Positions 9,501-17,037 are shown, counted from the stretch's first letter. The stretch: DNA of 64,000 nt from Nisaea sp. (GCF_017640745.1 NZ_JAEPQA010000003.1:180945-244944), one strand, 5' to 3'. Made by a program: numbers and translations. The notes: generated by a model from the sequence alone, not told the origin.

Positions 9501-9752
9501 ACCATGCTCGGCTGGGAGACGCCGGAAGTCACGGCCAACCAGTCTGCCATGCCGGTGGTGATCATCGGTACGCCGCAGCGCCGGGTCGGCGTGGCGGTCT
9601 CCCGGGTGAAGCGCCGTCAGGAAGTCTTCATGAAGGAATTGCACCCGGCGCTGAACGCCGTGGATGTGCTTGCGGGGGCGACGGTGATGGGCGAGGGACA
9701 GCCGCTTCTCGTGCTCGATCCGGAAACCCTGATCGCGATCGCCGGCGGCTGA
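6558..9752 (+). CDS. cheA: Large CheA-type chemosensory histidine kinase
   Basis: A 1064-aa cytoplasmic kinase. Residues ~8-110 are a canonical Hpt domain with the phospho-acceptor H52 (MHSLKG). A Pro/Ala-rich linker (~138-180) leads into ~350 helical residues not found in ordinary CheA (~200-530). A second Pro/Gln-rich linker follows (~535-635), then the dimerisation helices, the HATPase (N-box MIRNAMDHGIEP near residue 790; DDGRG and GRGVGMDVV) and a C-terminal CheW-like P5 domain (~925-1060). There is no receiver domain. Typical CheA is 650-750 aa, so this one is expanded. A ribosome-binding site AGAGGGTGA precedes the ATG. It is last in a receiver-CheW-CheA operon and should phosphorylate the adjacent receiver. 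Confidence 0.92.
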   Translation: MSGFDDGPGAEMWELFEQESEDYLGQIESLLSGSASDLMNPETMSALFRAMHSLKGVSASLGLTGIELVAHHAEDLLDLFRNGEAQPDEATRDLLLQTADTLIALRETCVGDRVDAPADMHLVAQLSQAKAQLKSGGSVQPPQAAPQPAPQPVAAAPEPAPAPTPAPPPPPPVQEEEEDAAPAGQMSMQVSQAPADPSEPEFQPETVEPFAEVVKSELGQLAEALESPELESLDTQGISSSILAIREVANEVGYLGIATVLDGVADLLRDSERLDKTELTRGLCIFVHRLRVLSELAESGISMEDVDDSMSPHISREARDVVDRLSVAGGAPRDWELVGILARALGVQRISALARLASELTIQEGWQDRPGAFDVLDEIRRESQVIGIEGLNVASLDMRRETYDRLRDRMALLLTNAEAAVAELRTSLGDEIFNSLSPDARQQIADYLKEPNANLLEIQAKLPDGPASTQQIMERIYQERVMSNRVLVDIDPELYQFLIGIKGSADPLMASLQGISGAAQALQSWAVLASNPVQTAAAATPAQPAPQPQPAKPAAEEPANVLHIGDDWTVGKAARPAAPPPPQQQAPRQTPPPQPSAPSVQHAPSAAPVPPPLAAEQSQLQPVASDASMPAERTEGGTPSRNVGGGSLRVSSELVDNYLDTVAELRLCISRIEQGASEAGFASTIAELRSVAKQTGARKAERLNLAASHIDEAGKVLANQIAKAETTLRMLHSVTLQLRVVPISIVLGRMPRLVRDLSRSLGKQVNLEVEDGDIQIDKSMVDALMEPMVHMIRNAMDHGIEPADERVHLGKPEKATLTLEATQNGNVAQIMIADDGRGLNTGRIRAKAIERGLISDQDASRMSEREIQRLIFAPGFSTAAAVTETSGRGVGMDVVLTTIRRLGGAIDIDSVEGEGTKFYLSFPVSAALQRIVVVTDGERDLGLPERAIVEVIEVRRSAIQEVGELAGIQHRDGFLPVRSIETMLGWETPEVTANQSAMPVVIIGTPQRRVGVAVSRVKRRQEVFMKELHPALNAVDVLAGATVMGEGQPLLVLDPETLIAIAGG

Positions 9753-9759
9753 CGAAGGG

Positions 9760-10845
9760 CTATTTCGGCAGCTGAAGCGTGGCGCCGGAAATCCAGCTCG
9801 CGATCTTCTGTAGCGGCAGAACCGTATCCGCCGCCTTTTCCTCGAACGCGACCTTGGGCATGCCGTAGACGATGGAGGTTTCCTCGTCCTGGGCGGCGGT
9901 GCGGGCGCCGGCCTGGCGCATGGCGAGCAATCCGTCGGCACCGTCGCGCCCCATGCCGGTCAGGATCACACCGACCGCTTTCTTGCCCAGTTCCTGCGCG
10001 GCCGACTTCATCATGACGTCGACGGCGGGGCAGTGTCCGCCGATCCGTTCGCTCTCGCCGAGCGCGGTCCAGATCCCCTTGTTGCCCTTGCGCAGCCGGA
10101 ACTGCCGGTCGCCGGGCGCGACGACGGCAAGGCCCGGGCGCAGCGCCTGACCGTCATGGGCCAGTTCGACGTCGATGCGGCAGGACTGGTCCAGCCGCTT
10201 GGCGAAGTCGGGGACATAGTCTTTCGGCATATGCTGCACGATGGCGATCGGCGGGCAGTTCCGGTCGAGCCCGGAGAGCACGGTGAGCAGTGCGTCAGTG
10301 CCGCCGGTCGAGGCGCCGATGCAGATCACCGTTCCGAGATAGGGCACTCTCGTATCCTCGACAGGCCGGGGTTTCTCCGGGGGGGGAGGCATCGGTGCGC
10401 GCGCCGGTGGCGTCTGCGGCTGTGCCGGCGCGGGGGCGTTCCGGGGACGGTCCCGCCGTGCCTGCCGGATGGCCGATTCCAGTTTGGACGAGACGGCCCG
10501 GAGTTCCTCGCGGATATCCAGTTCGGGGATGGCGATGTGATCGGAGCCGCCGATCCTGAGGTCGGCCGCAACGGCACGTCCTTCGCTGCTTTCCCCGGCG
10601 GTGACGAGCAGTGTCGGGCGGTTGGCCGCCTTGACCAGCGCGAAGACGGATCTCAAGCCCGCGAAGTCCGCGTCGCGCGCCGCGAGGACAACGATGGCGG
10701 CACCCGAGAGGCGTTCCGGCGTGGCCCGGGTCTGGGAGATCGACGTGACGGTGGCCCCATCGGCGAAGGGCGTCACATTTTCCGCCACGACCTTGCGCAG
10801 CAGCGGGTCGAGGGCGACGACCAGGATTTCGCCGGAAGCACTCAA
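9760..10845 (-). CDS. cheB: CheB-type methylesterase with degenerate receiver domain
   Basis: A 361-aa protein that should demethylate or deamidate MCP glutamyl residues. The C-terminal esterase (~168-355) has the complete triad: S179 (GASTGG), H205 (VQHMP) and D301 (TGMGRDG). The N-terminal ~125 residues keep the length and strand pattern of a receiver but lack the acidic pair, and the phospho-Asp position (VVLAARDADFAG) and the conserved Lys (DHIAIPELD) are replaced. A Pro-rich linker (~137-162) joins the two. It starts at TTG overlapping the cheR stop (TTGA), so it is translationally coupled. Phosphorylation of this protein itself looks impossible; the stand-alone receiver at 5223 may substitute. 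Confidence 0.9.
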   Translation of the reverse strand: MSASGEILVVALDPLLRKVVAENVTPFADGATVTSISQTRATPERLSGAAIVVLAARDADFAGLRSVFALVKAANRPTLLVTAGESSEGRAVAADLRIGGSDHIAIPELDIREELRAVSSKLESAIRQARRDRPRNAPAPAQPQTPPARAPMPPPPEKPRPVEDTRVPYLGTVICIGASTGGTDALLTVLSGLDRNCPPIAIVQHMPKDYVPDFAKRLDQSCRIDVELAHDGQALRPGLAVVAPGDRQFRLRKGNKGIWTALGESERIGGHCPAVDVMMKSAAQELGKKAVGVILTGMGRDGADGLLAMRQAGARTAAQDEETSIVYGMPKVAFEEKAADTVLPLQKIASWISGATLQLPK

Positions 10846-11681
10846 GTCTTGGCTTTCTTTCGGAATATGGCGGGCTGGATCTGATCGAGATAGATCCGCG
10901 CGTGATCCGGATTGTCGGTATGGCCGATGAACAGATATCCGCCGGGCGCCAGAAGATTGCTCAGATTGCGCACCAGGTTCTCCCTCGTCGCATCGTCGAA
11001 ATAAATCATAACGTTACGACAGAGTATCAGATGGTAGCGTCCGCGTAACTTATCGAGCGGTTCGGTCAGGTTGAGCCAGCGGAACATGACGTCGTCCCGC
11101 ACCGCCTGGATCACCCGGTAGGTGTCATCGCCCAGATACTCGAGATATTTCTGTTTCCAGTCCGGCGGCATGTGCCGGAACAGGTCGGACTTGTATTCGC
11201 CGAGCGCTCCCCTGCGCAGGGCCGCGGTCGCGATGTCCGTCGCGAGAATGCCGGCATCGAGATCCTGGTAGTGCGGGCCGAAAAATTCCCGCATCGCCAT
11301 GACGACGGAATAGGCTTCCTCTCCGGCCGCCGCCGCCGCGCTCCAGATCCGGATATCGCGCGAGCGGTCCCGTTTCAGCCTCTCGGAGAGTTCTGGAAGC
11401 AGCCTCTTCGCGAGGAACTCGAAATGTGCCGGCTCGCGGTAGAAATAGCTGTGGTTGGTCGAGAGATGCTCGACCACGTTGATCAGAAGGTCCTCGCGCC
11501 CGTCGCTCCTGGCCTCGTGCAGGAGTTCCGCAACCGAGCTGTGTCCGGACATGCTCATGAAGCCGCGCAGGCGCGAATCCAGGAAGCTTTGCGCGTTCGC
11601 CGGAACGATGATGCCGAATTTCTGGTGCGCGAGGCGGCGGAGCTCGTCGAACTCCGCCCCTACAAGGTCAGTATTTTCCAA
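10842..11681 (-). CDS. cheR: CheR-type MCP methyltransferase
   Basis: A 279-aa SAM-dependent methyltransferase that methylates receptor glutamates. Visible family features are the N-terminal helical domain, HLSTNHSYFYREPAHFEFL, the SAM-binding region IRIWSAAAAAGEEAYSV (the usual GCSTGEE appears here as AAAAGEE), ILATDIATAAL and the CRNVMIYFDDATRENLV block. The only usable start is TTG at 11681, which lies inside the last codons of the mcp gene (14-nt overlap). No strong Shine-Dalgarno is visible, so translation probably depends on the upstream gene. It sits between the mcp and cheB genes in one operon. Confidence 0.92.
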   Translation of the reverse strand: MENTDLVGAEFDELRRLAHQKFGIIVPANAQSFLDSRLRGFMSMSGHSSVAELLHEARSDGREDLLINVVEHLSTNHSYFYREPAHFEFLAKRLLPELSERLKRDRSRDIRIWSAAAAAGEEAYSVVMAMREFFGPHYQDLDAGILATDIATAALRRGALGEYKSDLFRHMPPDWKQKYLEYLGDDTYRVIQAVRDDVMFRWLNLTEPLDKLRGRYHLILCRNVMIYFDDATRENLVRNLSNLLAPGGYLFIGHTDNPDHARIYLDQIQPAIFRKKAKT

Positions 11682-13356
11682 AGTCGCCCGACGTGATCTT
11701 GTCGTCCTGCGCCTGGCGCTTGCCGGCCTGGCCCTTTTCCTTCGGCGGCAGCGGGTCAGCGGCGTCTTCCGCGGGGACCGGAGCGTGCGAACCGTTCAGC
11801 CTGAAGCGGGAGACCGACTCCTGCAGTTCCCGGCCCCGGCCGGCGAGGGCGCCGGAGGTTGCCGCCATCTGCTGGGCCGCCGCCGCGTTCTGCTGGATCA
11901 CCGTATTGAGGCGGTGGATCGCGACGTTGATTTCGTCCGCACCGACGGACTGTTCCTCGCTCGCGGCGGTGATGCCCTGCACGAGGTCTTTCGTGCGGGT
12001 AATTTCCGGCAGCAGGTCATTCAGCAGGCGGTTGGTGTTTTCCGCCGCCTCGCGGCCGTCCGCCGAGGCGTCCTGGATTTCGCTCGCCGCCTGTTTCGAG
12101 ATCTCGGCAAGGCGCGAGACCTCGGAGGCGACGACGGCGAAGCCCCGGCCATGCTCGCCCGCGCGCGCCGCCTCGACCGACGCGTTGAGCGCGAGCAGTT
12201 CGATCTTGCGGGTGATTTCCTCGACCACGAGGATCTTGTCCGAGATGTCTTTCATCGCGGCCGCGGTCGCGGTCATGGCATCGGCGCAGCGCGAGGCTTC
12301 CGTCGCCATGCGCTCGGAGACCTTCTCGGTCTCTTCCGCGTTCTTGGCATTCTGCCGGATCCCGGCAGTCATCTCTTCCATCGCCGCCGAGGTTTCCTGA
12401 ATGCTCGAGGCCTGATCGTTGACGCCGTCGGAAACCTGTTGGGCTGTCTGTCGAAGTTCGCTGCTTCCGCTGGTCACCCCGCCGGAAACCGTGCGGATGG
12501 TTCCGAGAATGTCCTGCAGGTTCTTCTGCATCTTGTCGATCGCCACCATGACCCGCCCGATCTCGTCGCGCGATCCGTCCAGCGGGACGTCCGCTGACAG
12601 ATCGCCAGCGGCGAACCGGTCCACGGTCGCTACCGCGGCGTTCAGGCGACGGCGGATGCCGAATGCCATCGGGATGCCGACGATCAGCGAGAGGCTGACC
12701 GCAATTGCGGCGGCGATAGAGAGGCTGGTAATGGCCATTCTTTCCGAGGCGGCGATCGTCTCGACGGTTCCTGAAGTCATCCCTTCGATTTTCTTCAGAA
12801 GCACATCTACGCGACCGGCCTGGCGCGCCTGGATTTCTCCGATCTTGGAGGTGTGGGTGCTGAGATGGGAAAGTCTCGGGATCCTTTCGCCAGCGGCCTT
12901 GATCAGCGCCCGCAGCTGGGTGGTGACAGTCTGACCGATATTAGTCATTTCAGTGTGCTCGGCTTCGATTTCCTCGATCAGTTTCTTGATCTCGGCGTAT
13001 TCGAGGCCGCGGTCGCCGCCGGCATCGATGGCGGGTTTCAGCAGCTTGTTCACCTCAGACATGTTCTCGTCCACCTCAGCCGCCAAGGCGGCGAATCTGG
13101 CGAGATAGTCGTCGCTTTCGTCCGTGCGTCCCTGTCCGGCAACGGAGATCGCGATCTGAAGCGCCATTTCCTGCTGCAGCTGCGCTTTGACTGCTGCGCT
13201 GATCAATGCGGCTATAGGGGTGTCGATCTCCGTGATCTCTTCGACCTGGGTTTTGACGGCGTTGGTCGTCCAGATGGCGTAACCGGCGAAGCCGCAGAGT
13301 GCGGCAGCCATGAAGAGAACCAGAACGGTCAGCTTCGTGGACAAGTTCAATGACAT
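11668..13356 (-). CDS. Methyl-accepting chemotaxis protein
   Basis: A 562-aa receptor starting at the ATG ending at 13356, with an AGGGGGCC ribosome-binding site. TM1 spans residues ~10-30 and TM2 ~208-233; the ~175-residue periplasmic part is helical and probably a four-helix-bundle sensor. HAMP covers ~234-287, followed by the coiled-coil signalling domain with the hairpin tip ALNASVEAARAGEHGRGFAV. The C-terminus (KITSGDFGKY) is not the NWETF-type pentapeptide that tethers CheR/CheB, so the enzymes must find it another way. It is the first gene of an mcp-cheR-cheB operon that converges on the kinase operon. The ligand is unknown. Confidence 0.93.
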   Translation of the reverse strand: MSLNLSTKLTVLVLFMAAALCGFAGYAIWTTNAVKTQVEEITEIDTPIAALISAAVKAQLQQEMALQIAISVAGQGRTDESDDYLARFAALAAEVDENMSEVNKLLKPAIDAGGDRGLEYAEIKKLIEEIEAEHTEMTNIGQTVTTQLRALIKAAGERIPRLSHLSTHTSKIGEIQARQAGRVDVLLKKIEGMTSGTVETIAASERMAITSLSIAAAIAVSLSLIVGIPMAFGIRRRLNAAVATVDRFAAGDLSADVPLDGSRDEIGRVMVAIDKMQKNLQDILGTIRTVSGGVTSGSSELRQTAQQVSDGVNDQASSIQETSAAMEEMTAGIRQNAKNAEETEKVSERMATEASRCADAMTATAAAMKDISDKILVVEEITRKIELLALNASVEAARAGEHGRGFAVVASEVSRLAEISKQAASEIQDASADGREAAENTNRLLNDLLPEITRTKDLVQGITAASEEQSVGADEINVAIHRLNTVIQQNAAAAQQMAATSGALAGRGRELQESVSRFRLNGSHAPVPAEDAADPLPPKEKGQAGKRQAQDDKITSGDFGKY

Positions 13357-13808
13357 TATGTGGCCCCCTGATTTTCCCGATCGGCCCACGCAGCCCTGCG
13401 TTCTGTCGGGCGAAATTACATTGAAATCCAGTATATCTTCGTGATCACCGCAGTGCAGCCTCTTAATTGGCCGCCGATGCATAGAATTGCGGCCAATACT
13501 GGTTGCGGCGCAGGACTTTAGCGTTGCTTGCGCACGCACCATTCGATGCGGCGCGCACATTTGCTCCTAAGAGGTCATCCGTGCCGGGAATCGAATCGGG
13601 TGGTGCAGTCAGGATGAAGTAGCGGCATTCGGGTGGCCGAATTTGCGCTGGAAGGGACCTACCCGTGCGCCTCGCGACGCACGGGCCAGGGTCGAGTGGT
13701 GCAACAACAACCCCGTACGGGAGCCGAAGCCCCGCTATTCAGATGTCATTCGGAGTGGTTCGGGTCAATGACGTGCTGAATATTACGAAAAGGTTAAAAA
13801 ACAGGCAG

Positions 13809-13825
13809 TGCACAATATTGGTGCA
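13809..13825. promoter_or_regulatory. Candidate NtrC-binding site upstream of urtA
   Basis: The sequence TGCACAATATTGGTGCA fits the 17-bp NtrC (GlnG) enhancer pattern TGCAC-N7-GTGCA with both half-sites intact, and it is close to NtrC sites upstream of enterobacterial glnA. It lies ~126 bp before the -24 element of the urtA sigma-54 promoter, a normal enhancer distance. Only one site is evident; NtrC often uses two. Confidence 0.75.
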
Positions 13826-13934
13826 AAAATTTGTGGTCTTTGCGCGAAGCACCTGCTGAAAATTGCCTCAAGATTTCCGATTAGAGTGCTGAAAAAAATC
13901 ACTTTTACTGCGAGTTCCTGAAGTCCGGCCAGCA

Positions 13935-13950
13935 TGGCACAGCGCTTGCT
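13935..13950 (+). promoter_or_regulatory. Sigma-54 (RpoN) promoter of urtABCDE
   Basis: TGGCAC (13935-13940), five bases, then TTGCT (13946-13950) is an exact match to the -24/-12 consensus TGGCAC-N5-TTGCW. The predicted transcript start is near 13961, leaving a leader of ~38 nt before the urtA ATG at 13999. An NtrC-like site upstream supports nitrogen-limitation control. Confidence 0.88.
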
Positions 13951-13998
13951 ATCTCTTGTGCGGTGCAACAACAACCCTGGACTTGGGAGAACTAATCA

Positions 13999-15291
13999 AT
14001 GGGGAAGCTCACAAAATGGAAAGGCGCCCTCGCGGCCGCGGCCCTTGGGGTTGCCGCAATGGCCGGCACGGGCGCGGCACAGGCACAGGACACCATCAAG
14101 GTTGGCGTTCTGCATTCGCTCTCCGGAACCATGGCGATCAGCGAGACCACGCTGAAAGACGTCATGCTGATGCTGATCGAGGATCAGAACAAAAAGGGCG
14201 GCGTGCTCGGCAAGAAGCTTGAGCCGGTCGTCGTCGACCCTGCCTCCGACTGGCCGCTCTTCGCCGAAAAGGCGCGCGAGCTGATTTCGAAAGAAGGCGT
14301 CGCGGTCACGTTTGGCTGCTGGACCTCGGTCTCCCGAAAGTCGGTGCTGCCGGTCTTCGAGGAACTGAACGGGATGCTGTTCTATCCGGTGCAGTATGAG
14401 GGCGAAGAGTCTTCACGGAACGTATTCTATACCGGCGCGGCGCCGAACCAGCAGGCGATCCCGGCGGTCGATTACCTGCTCGGCGCCGAAGGCGGCGAAG
14501 CCAAGCGCATCGTCCTGCTCGGCACTGACTACGTCTATCCGCGCACGACCAACAAGATCCTGCGCTCCTACCTGAACGCAAAAGGCATCGCCGATGCCGA
14601 CATCATGGAAAACTACACGCCGTTCGGTCACTCCGACTGGCAGACCATCGTCGCCCAGGTGAAGGAATTTGCCAGCCAGGGCAAGAAGACGGCGGTCGTC
14701 TCCACCATCAACGGCGATGCCAACGTGCCGTTCTACAAGGAACTGGCCAACCAGGGCATCAAGGCCGAGGACATCCCGGTCGTCGCCTTCTCCGTCGGTG
14801 AGGAAGAGCTCGCCGGTCTCGATACCGGCCCGCTGGTCGGTCATCTGGCTGCGTGGAACTACTTCATGTCCGTCGACACGCCGGAGAACGCCGAGTTCAT
14901 CAAGACCTGGCACGCTTTCATCAAGGACGAGAAGCGCGTGACCAACGACCCGATGGAAGCCCACTATATCGGCTTCAAGATGTGGGTGCAGGCGGTCGAG
15001 CAGGCCGGCACCACCGACGTCGATGCGGTTCGCCAGGCGATGTACGGCCAGAAGGTGAAGAACCTGACCGGCGGCACCGCGGTGATGAACACGAACCATC
15101 ACCTTTCCAAGCCGGTGCTGATCGGCGAAATTCTGGAGGACGGCCAGTTCGAGATCGTCTCGGCCACCGACGACGTGGTGGTTGGTGATGCCTGGTCCGA
15201 CTTTATCCCGGAAAGCGCCAAGCTGACCGCCGACTGGACCTATCCGTGGGTCTGCGGCAACTGCGAGAAGCCGCGCTTCGCCGCGCAATAA
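13999..15291 (+). CDS. urtA: Urea ABC transporter substrate-binding protein UrtA
   Basis: A 430-aa periplasmic binding protein. Residues 1-29 are a signal peptide with an AQA cleavage site before QDTIKVGVLHSLSGTMAISE. The body is a type I periplasmic fold of the amide-binding (Peripla_BP_5) family, and FGCWTSVSRKSVLPVFEE and NGMLFYPVQYEGEESS are highly characteristic of UrtA/FmdD-type urea and short-chain amide receptors. GGGAG 9 nt upstream of the ATG is the ribosome-binding site. It is the first gene of urtABCDE, behind a sigma-54 promoter and an NtrC-like site, so it should be induced by nitrogen limitation. A hairpin at 15300-15331 separates it from urtB. The urease operon follows downstream. 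Confidence 0.96.
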   Translation: MGKLTKWKGALAAAALGVAAMAGTGAAQAQDTIKVGVLHSLSGTMAISETTLKDVMLMLIEDQNKKGGVLGKKLEPVVVDPASDWPLFAEKARELISKEGVAVTFGCWTSVSRKSVLPVFEELNGMLFYPVQYEGEESSRNVFYTGAAPNQQAIPAVDYLLGAEGGEAKRIVLLGTDYVYPRTTNKILRSYLNAKGIADADIMENYTPFGHSDWQTIVAQVKEFASQGKKTAVVSTINGDANVPFYKELANQGIKAEDIPVVAFSVGEEELAGLDTGPLVGHLAAWNYFMSVDTPENAEFIKTWHAFIKDEKRVTNDPMEAHYIGFKMWVQAVEQAGTTDVDAVRQAMYGQKVKNLTGGTAVMNTNHHLSKPVLIGEILEDGQFEIVSATDDVVVGDAWSDFIPESAKLTADWTYPWVCGNCEKPRFAAQ

Positions 15292-15299
15292 TCTCTGCT

Positions 15300-15331
15300 C
15301 CGGAGCGCGGCTGAAGTCGGCCGCGCTCCGG
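15300..15331 (+). terminator. GC-rich hairpin between urtA and urtB
   Basis: The arms CCGGAGCGCGGC (15300-15311) and GCCGCGCTCCGG (15320-15331) are perfect 12-bp complements around an 8-nt loop, 9 nt after the urtA stop. No T-run follows, so it is more likely a partial attenuator or an mRNA 3'-end stabiliser than a full terminator. It fits the need for more UrtA than membrane subunits. Confidence 0.6.
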
Positions 15332-15374
15332 CACTCCTCCAACGCGCGCGCAGCTTTTTGGGAAGGGTATCGTC

Positions 15375-17033
15375 ATGCCCGCATGCCGCAGGTCTGGCCG
15401 TTTCCGTTTCGGCTTCCTGATGGTCCTCTTCACAGCGATGGCGCTGCTGGCGCCGATCGCCGTGCAGGCGGCCGAAGACTTGGAGAGCCTCGTCGCCGAA
15501 CTCGGCGCGGCACCGCTCCCGAAGAAGGATGAGGTGGTCCAGCGCATGATCGCGACCGGTGCGCCGGAAGTGGTCACCATTCTTGAGGCCCTGGTCGAGC
15601 GCGATCTCTATACCCGCAAGAGCGACGAAAAGGTCGTCATCGGACGCAAGGCGAGCGGCGGCCTGATGCTGCTCGATCCGGTAACAGGAGAGGAACTCGG
15701 GGTCGTCGGCTCTCGCGATGTATCGCGGGTGACGACGAACAATTCCCTCAGGTCCTCGGTCAAAGCCTCGATGGGGGCGCTGACCTTGATGAGCCCGGAT
15801 CCGCAGCGGAGGCTCGAAGCGGCCGATGGACTGCTCAAATCGAGCGACCAGACGATGCTGCCCCTGCTGGAGCAGGCGCTTGCGAAGGAACAGGATGCCG
15901 CCGTGCTCAACGCGCTGCAGTTGGCCGAGGCGTCGATCAAGCTGCAATCGGAAAGCGCCGAGGTGCGGCTTTCAGGGGTCCAGGCGCTCTCCGACCGGAC
16001 GGATCCGGAGAGCCGAGTCATGCTGTCCCGGCTGTTGCTGAAGGACGGCGATGTCTGGCGGGAGCCGGACGAGAATGTACGTGGAGCCGCAGAGGAAACC
16101 CTGGCGTCGATGGAAAGCCGGCTGCGCATGTGGCGCACGGTGGAGCACCTCTACCAGGGCATCAGCCTCGGCTCGGTCCTGCTGCTTGCTGCCATGGGGC
16201 TCGCCATTACCTTCGGTGTGATGGGGGTCATCAACATGGCGCATGGCGAGATGGTCATGCTTGGCGCCTACACCACCTTCGTGATTCAGGAAGGCTTCCG
16301 CTCCGCCGCGCCCGAACTGTTCGGCTGGTCGCTTGCGGTCGCGCTTCCGGCGGCGTTCCTGGTCTCCGCGCTCGTCGGGGTCGCCATGGAGCGCGGCTGC
16401 ATCCGTTTTCTCTATGGCCGGCCTCTGGAAACGCTGCTGGCGACCTGGGGGATCAGCCTGATCCTGCAGCAGACCGTGCGCTCGATCTTCGGCCCGACCA
16501 ACCGCGAGGTCGGCTCGCCCGAATGGATGCAGGGCGCGATGGAATCCGTTGCCGGCATCACCCTGACCTACAACCGCCTCTACATCATCCTCTTCTCCTT
16601 CTGCGTGCTCTGCGCGGTGCTGCTGGTGCTCAAGAAGACCGCCTTCGGCCTGCAGATGCGCGCCGTGACGCAGAACCGCGAGATGGCGCGGGCGATGGGC
16701 ATTCCGACCGGCCGGGTCGACGCGATGACCTTCGGCCTTGGCTCCGGCATCGCCGGGATCGCTGGCGTTGCGCTCAGCCAGATCGACAATGTCAGCCCCA
16801 ACCTCGGGCAGGCCTATATCGTCGACAGCTTCATGGTCGTGGTGTTCGGCGGGGTCGGCAATCTCTGGGGTGCCTTTGCCGGCGCGATGTCGCTCGGCGT
16901 GGTGAACAAACTGCTGGAGCCCTGGGCCGGCGCGGTGCTCGGCAAGATCCTGGTGCTGGTCGCCATCATCCTCTTTATCCAGAAACGCCCGCGGGGCCTC
17001 TTCGCCCTGCGCGGCCGCGCAGTGGAGAGCTGA
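15375..17033 (+). CDS. urtB: Urea ABC transporter permease UrtB
   Basis: A 552-aa inner-membrane permease of the LivH family. Unlike ordinary LivH (~300 aa), it has an N-terminal signal-like segment (~12-32) and a ~225-residue extracytoplasmic region with helical-repeat character (LEAADGLLKSSDQ..., LQLAEASIKL..., VRLSGVQALSDRTD). This is the usual layout of proteobacterial UrtB. The membrane part begins near residue 255 (LYQGISLGSVLLLAAMGLAITFG), with the conserved NMAHGEMVMLGAYTTF and a late GVGNLWGAF block. urtC starts 4 nt downstream. It should form the channel with UrtC. Confidence 0.95.
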   Translation: MPACRRSGRFRFGFLMVLFTAMALLAPIAVQAAEDLESLVAELGAAPLPKKDEVVQRMIATGAPEVVTILEALVERDLYTRKSDEKVVIGRKASGGLMLLDPVTGEELGVVGSRDVSRVTTNNSLRSSVKASMGALTLMSPDPQRRLEAADGLLKSSDQTMLPLLEQALAKEQDAAVLNALQLAEASIKLQSESAEVRLSGVQALSDRTDPESRVMLSRLLLKDGDVWREPDENVRGAAEETLASMESRLRMWRTVEHLYQGISLGSVLLLAAMGLAITFGVMGVINMAHGEMVMLGAYTTFVIQEGFRSAAPELFGWSLAVALPAAFLVSALVGVAMERGCIRFLYGRPLETLLATWGISLILQQTVRSIFGPTNREVGSPEWMQGAMESVAGITLTYNRLYIILFSFCVLCAVLLVLKKTAFGLQMRAVTQNREMARAMGIPTGRVDAMTFGLGSGIAGIAGVALSQIDNVSPNLGQAYIVDSFMVVVFGGVGNLWGAFAGAMSLGVVNKLLEPWAGAVLGKILVLVAIILFIQKRPRGLFALRGRAVES

Positions 17034-17037
17034 TCAG

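Larger units (their letters stand above)
13698..13977 (+). repeat. 16-bp direct repeat GGTGCAACAACAACCC, two copies
   Basis: Identical copies lie at 13698-13713 and 13962-13977, 264 bp apart on the same strand. The second begins at the predicted urtA transcript start and so forms the 5' end of the leader. The first has no sigma-54 promoter at the matching distance. The copies contain GGTGC, as in one NtrC half-site, but not a full site. Function is unknown. Confidence 0.7.
13357..13998. other. Divergent mcp-urtA intergenic region
   Basis: This 642-base gap has no convincing gene. It holds the leftward mcp promoter area and the nitrogen-control region of urtA. The first copy of a 16-bp direct repeat is at 13698-13713, an NtrC-like palindrome is at 13809-13825, a sigma-54 promoter is at 13935-13950, and the second repeat copy is at 13962-13977. 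The part from 13740 to 13920 is clearly AT-richer than its surroundings, as expected for a bendable enhancer-promoter spacer. Confidence 0.8.

Noticed and set aside
13665..13859. Small frame of 64 codons in the mcp-urtA gap
   Set aside because: No ribosome-binding site, and it runs through the NtrC-like palindrome and the direct repeat.
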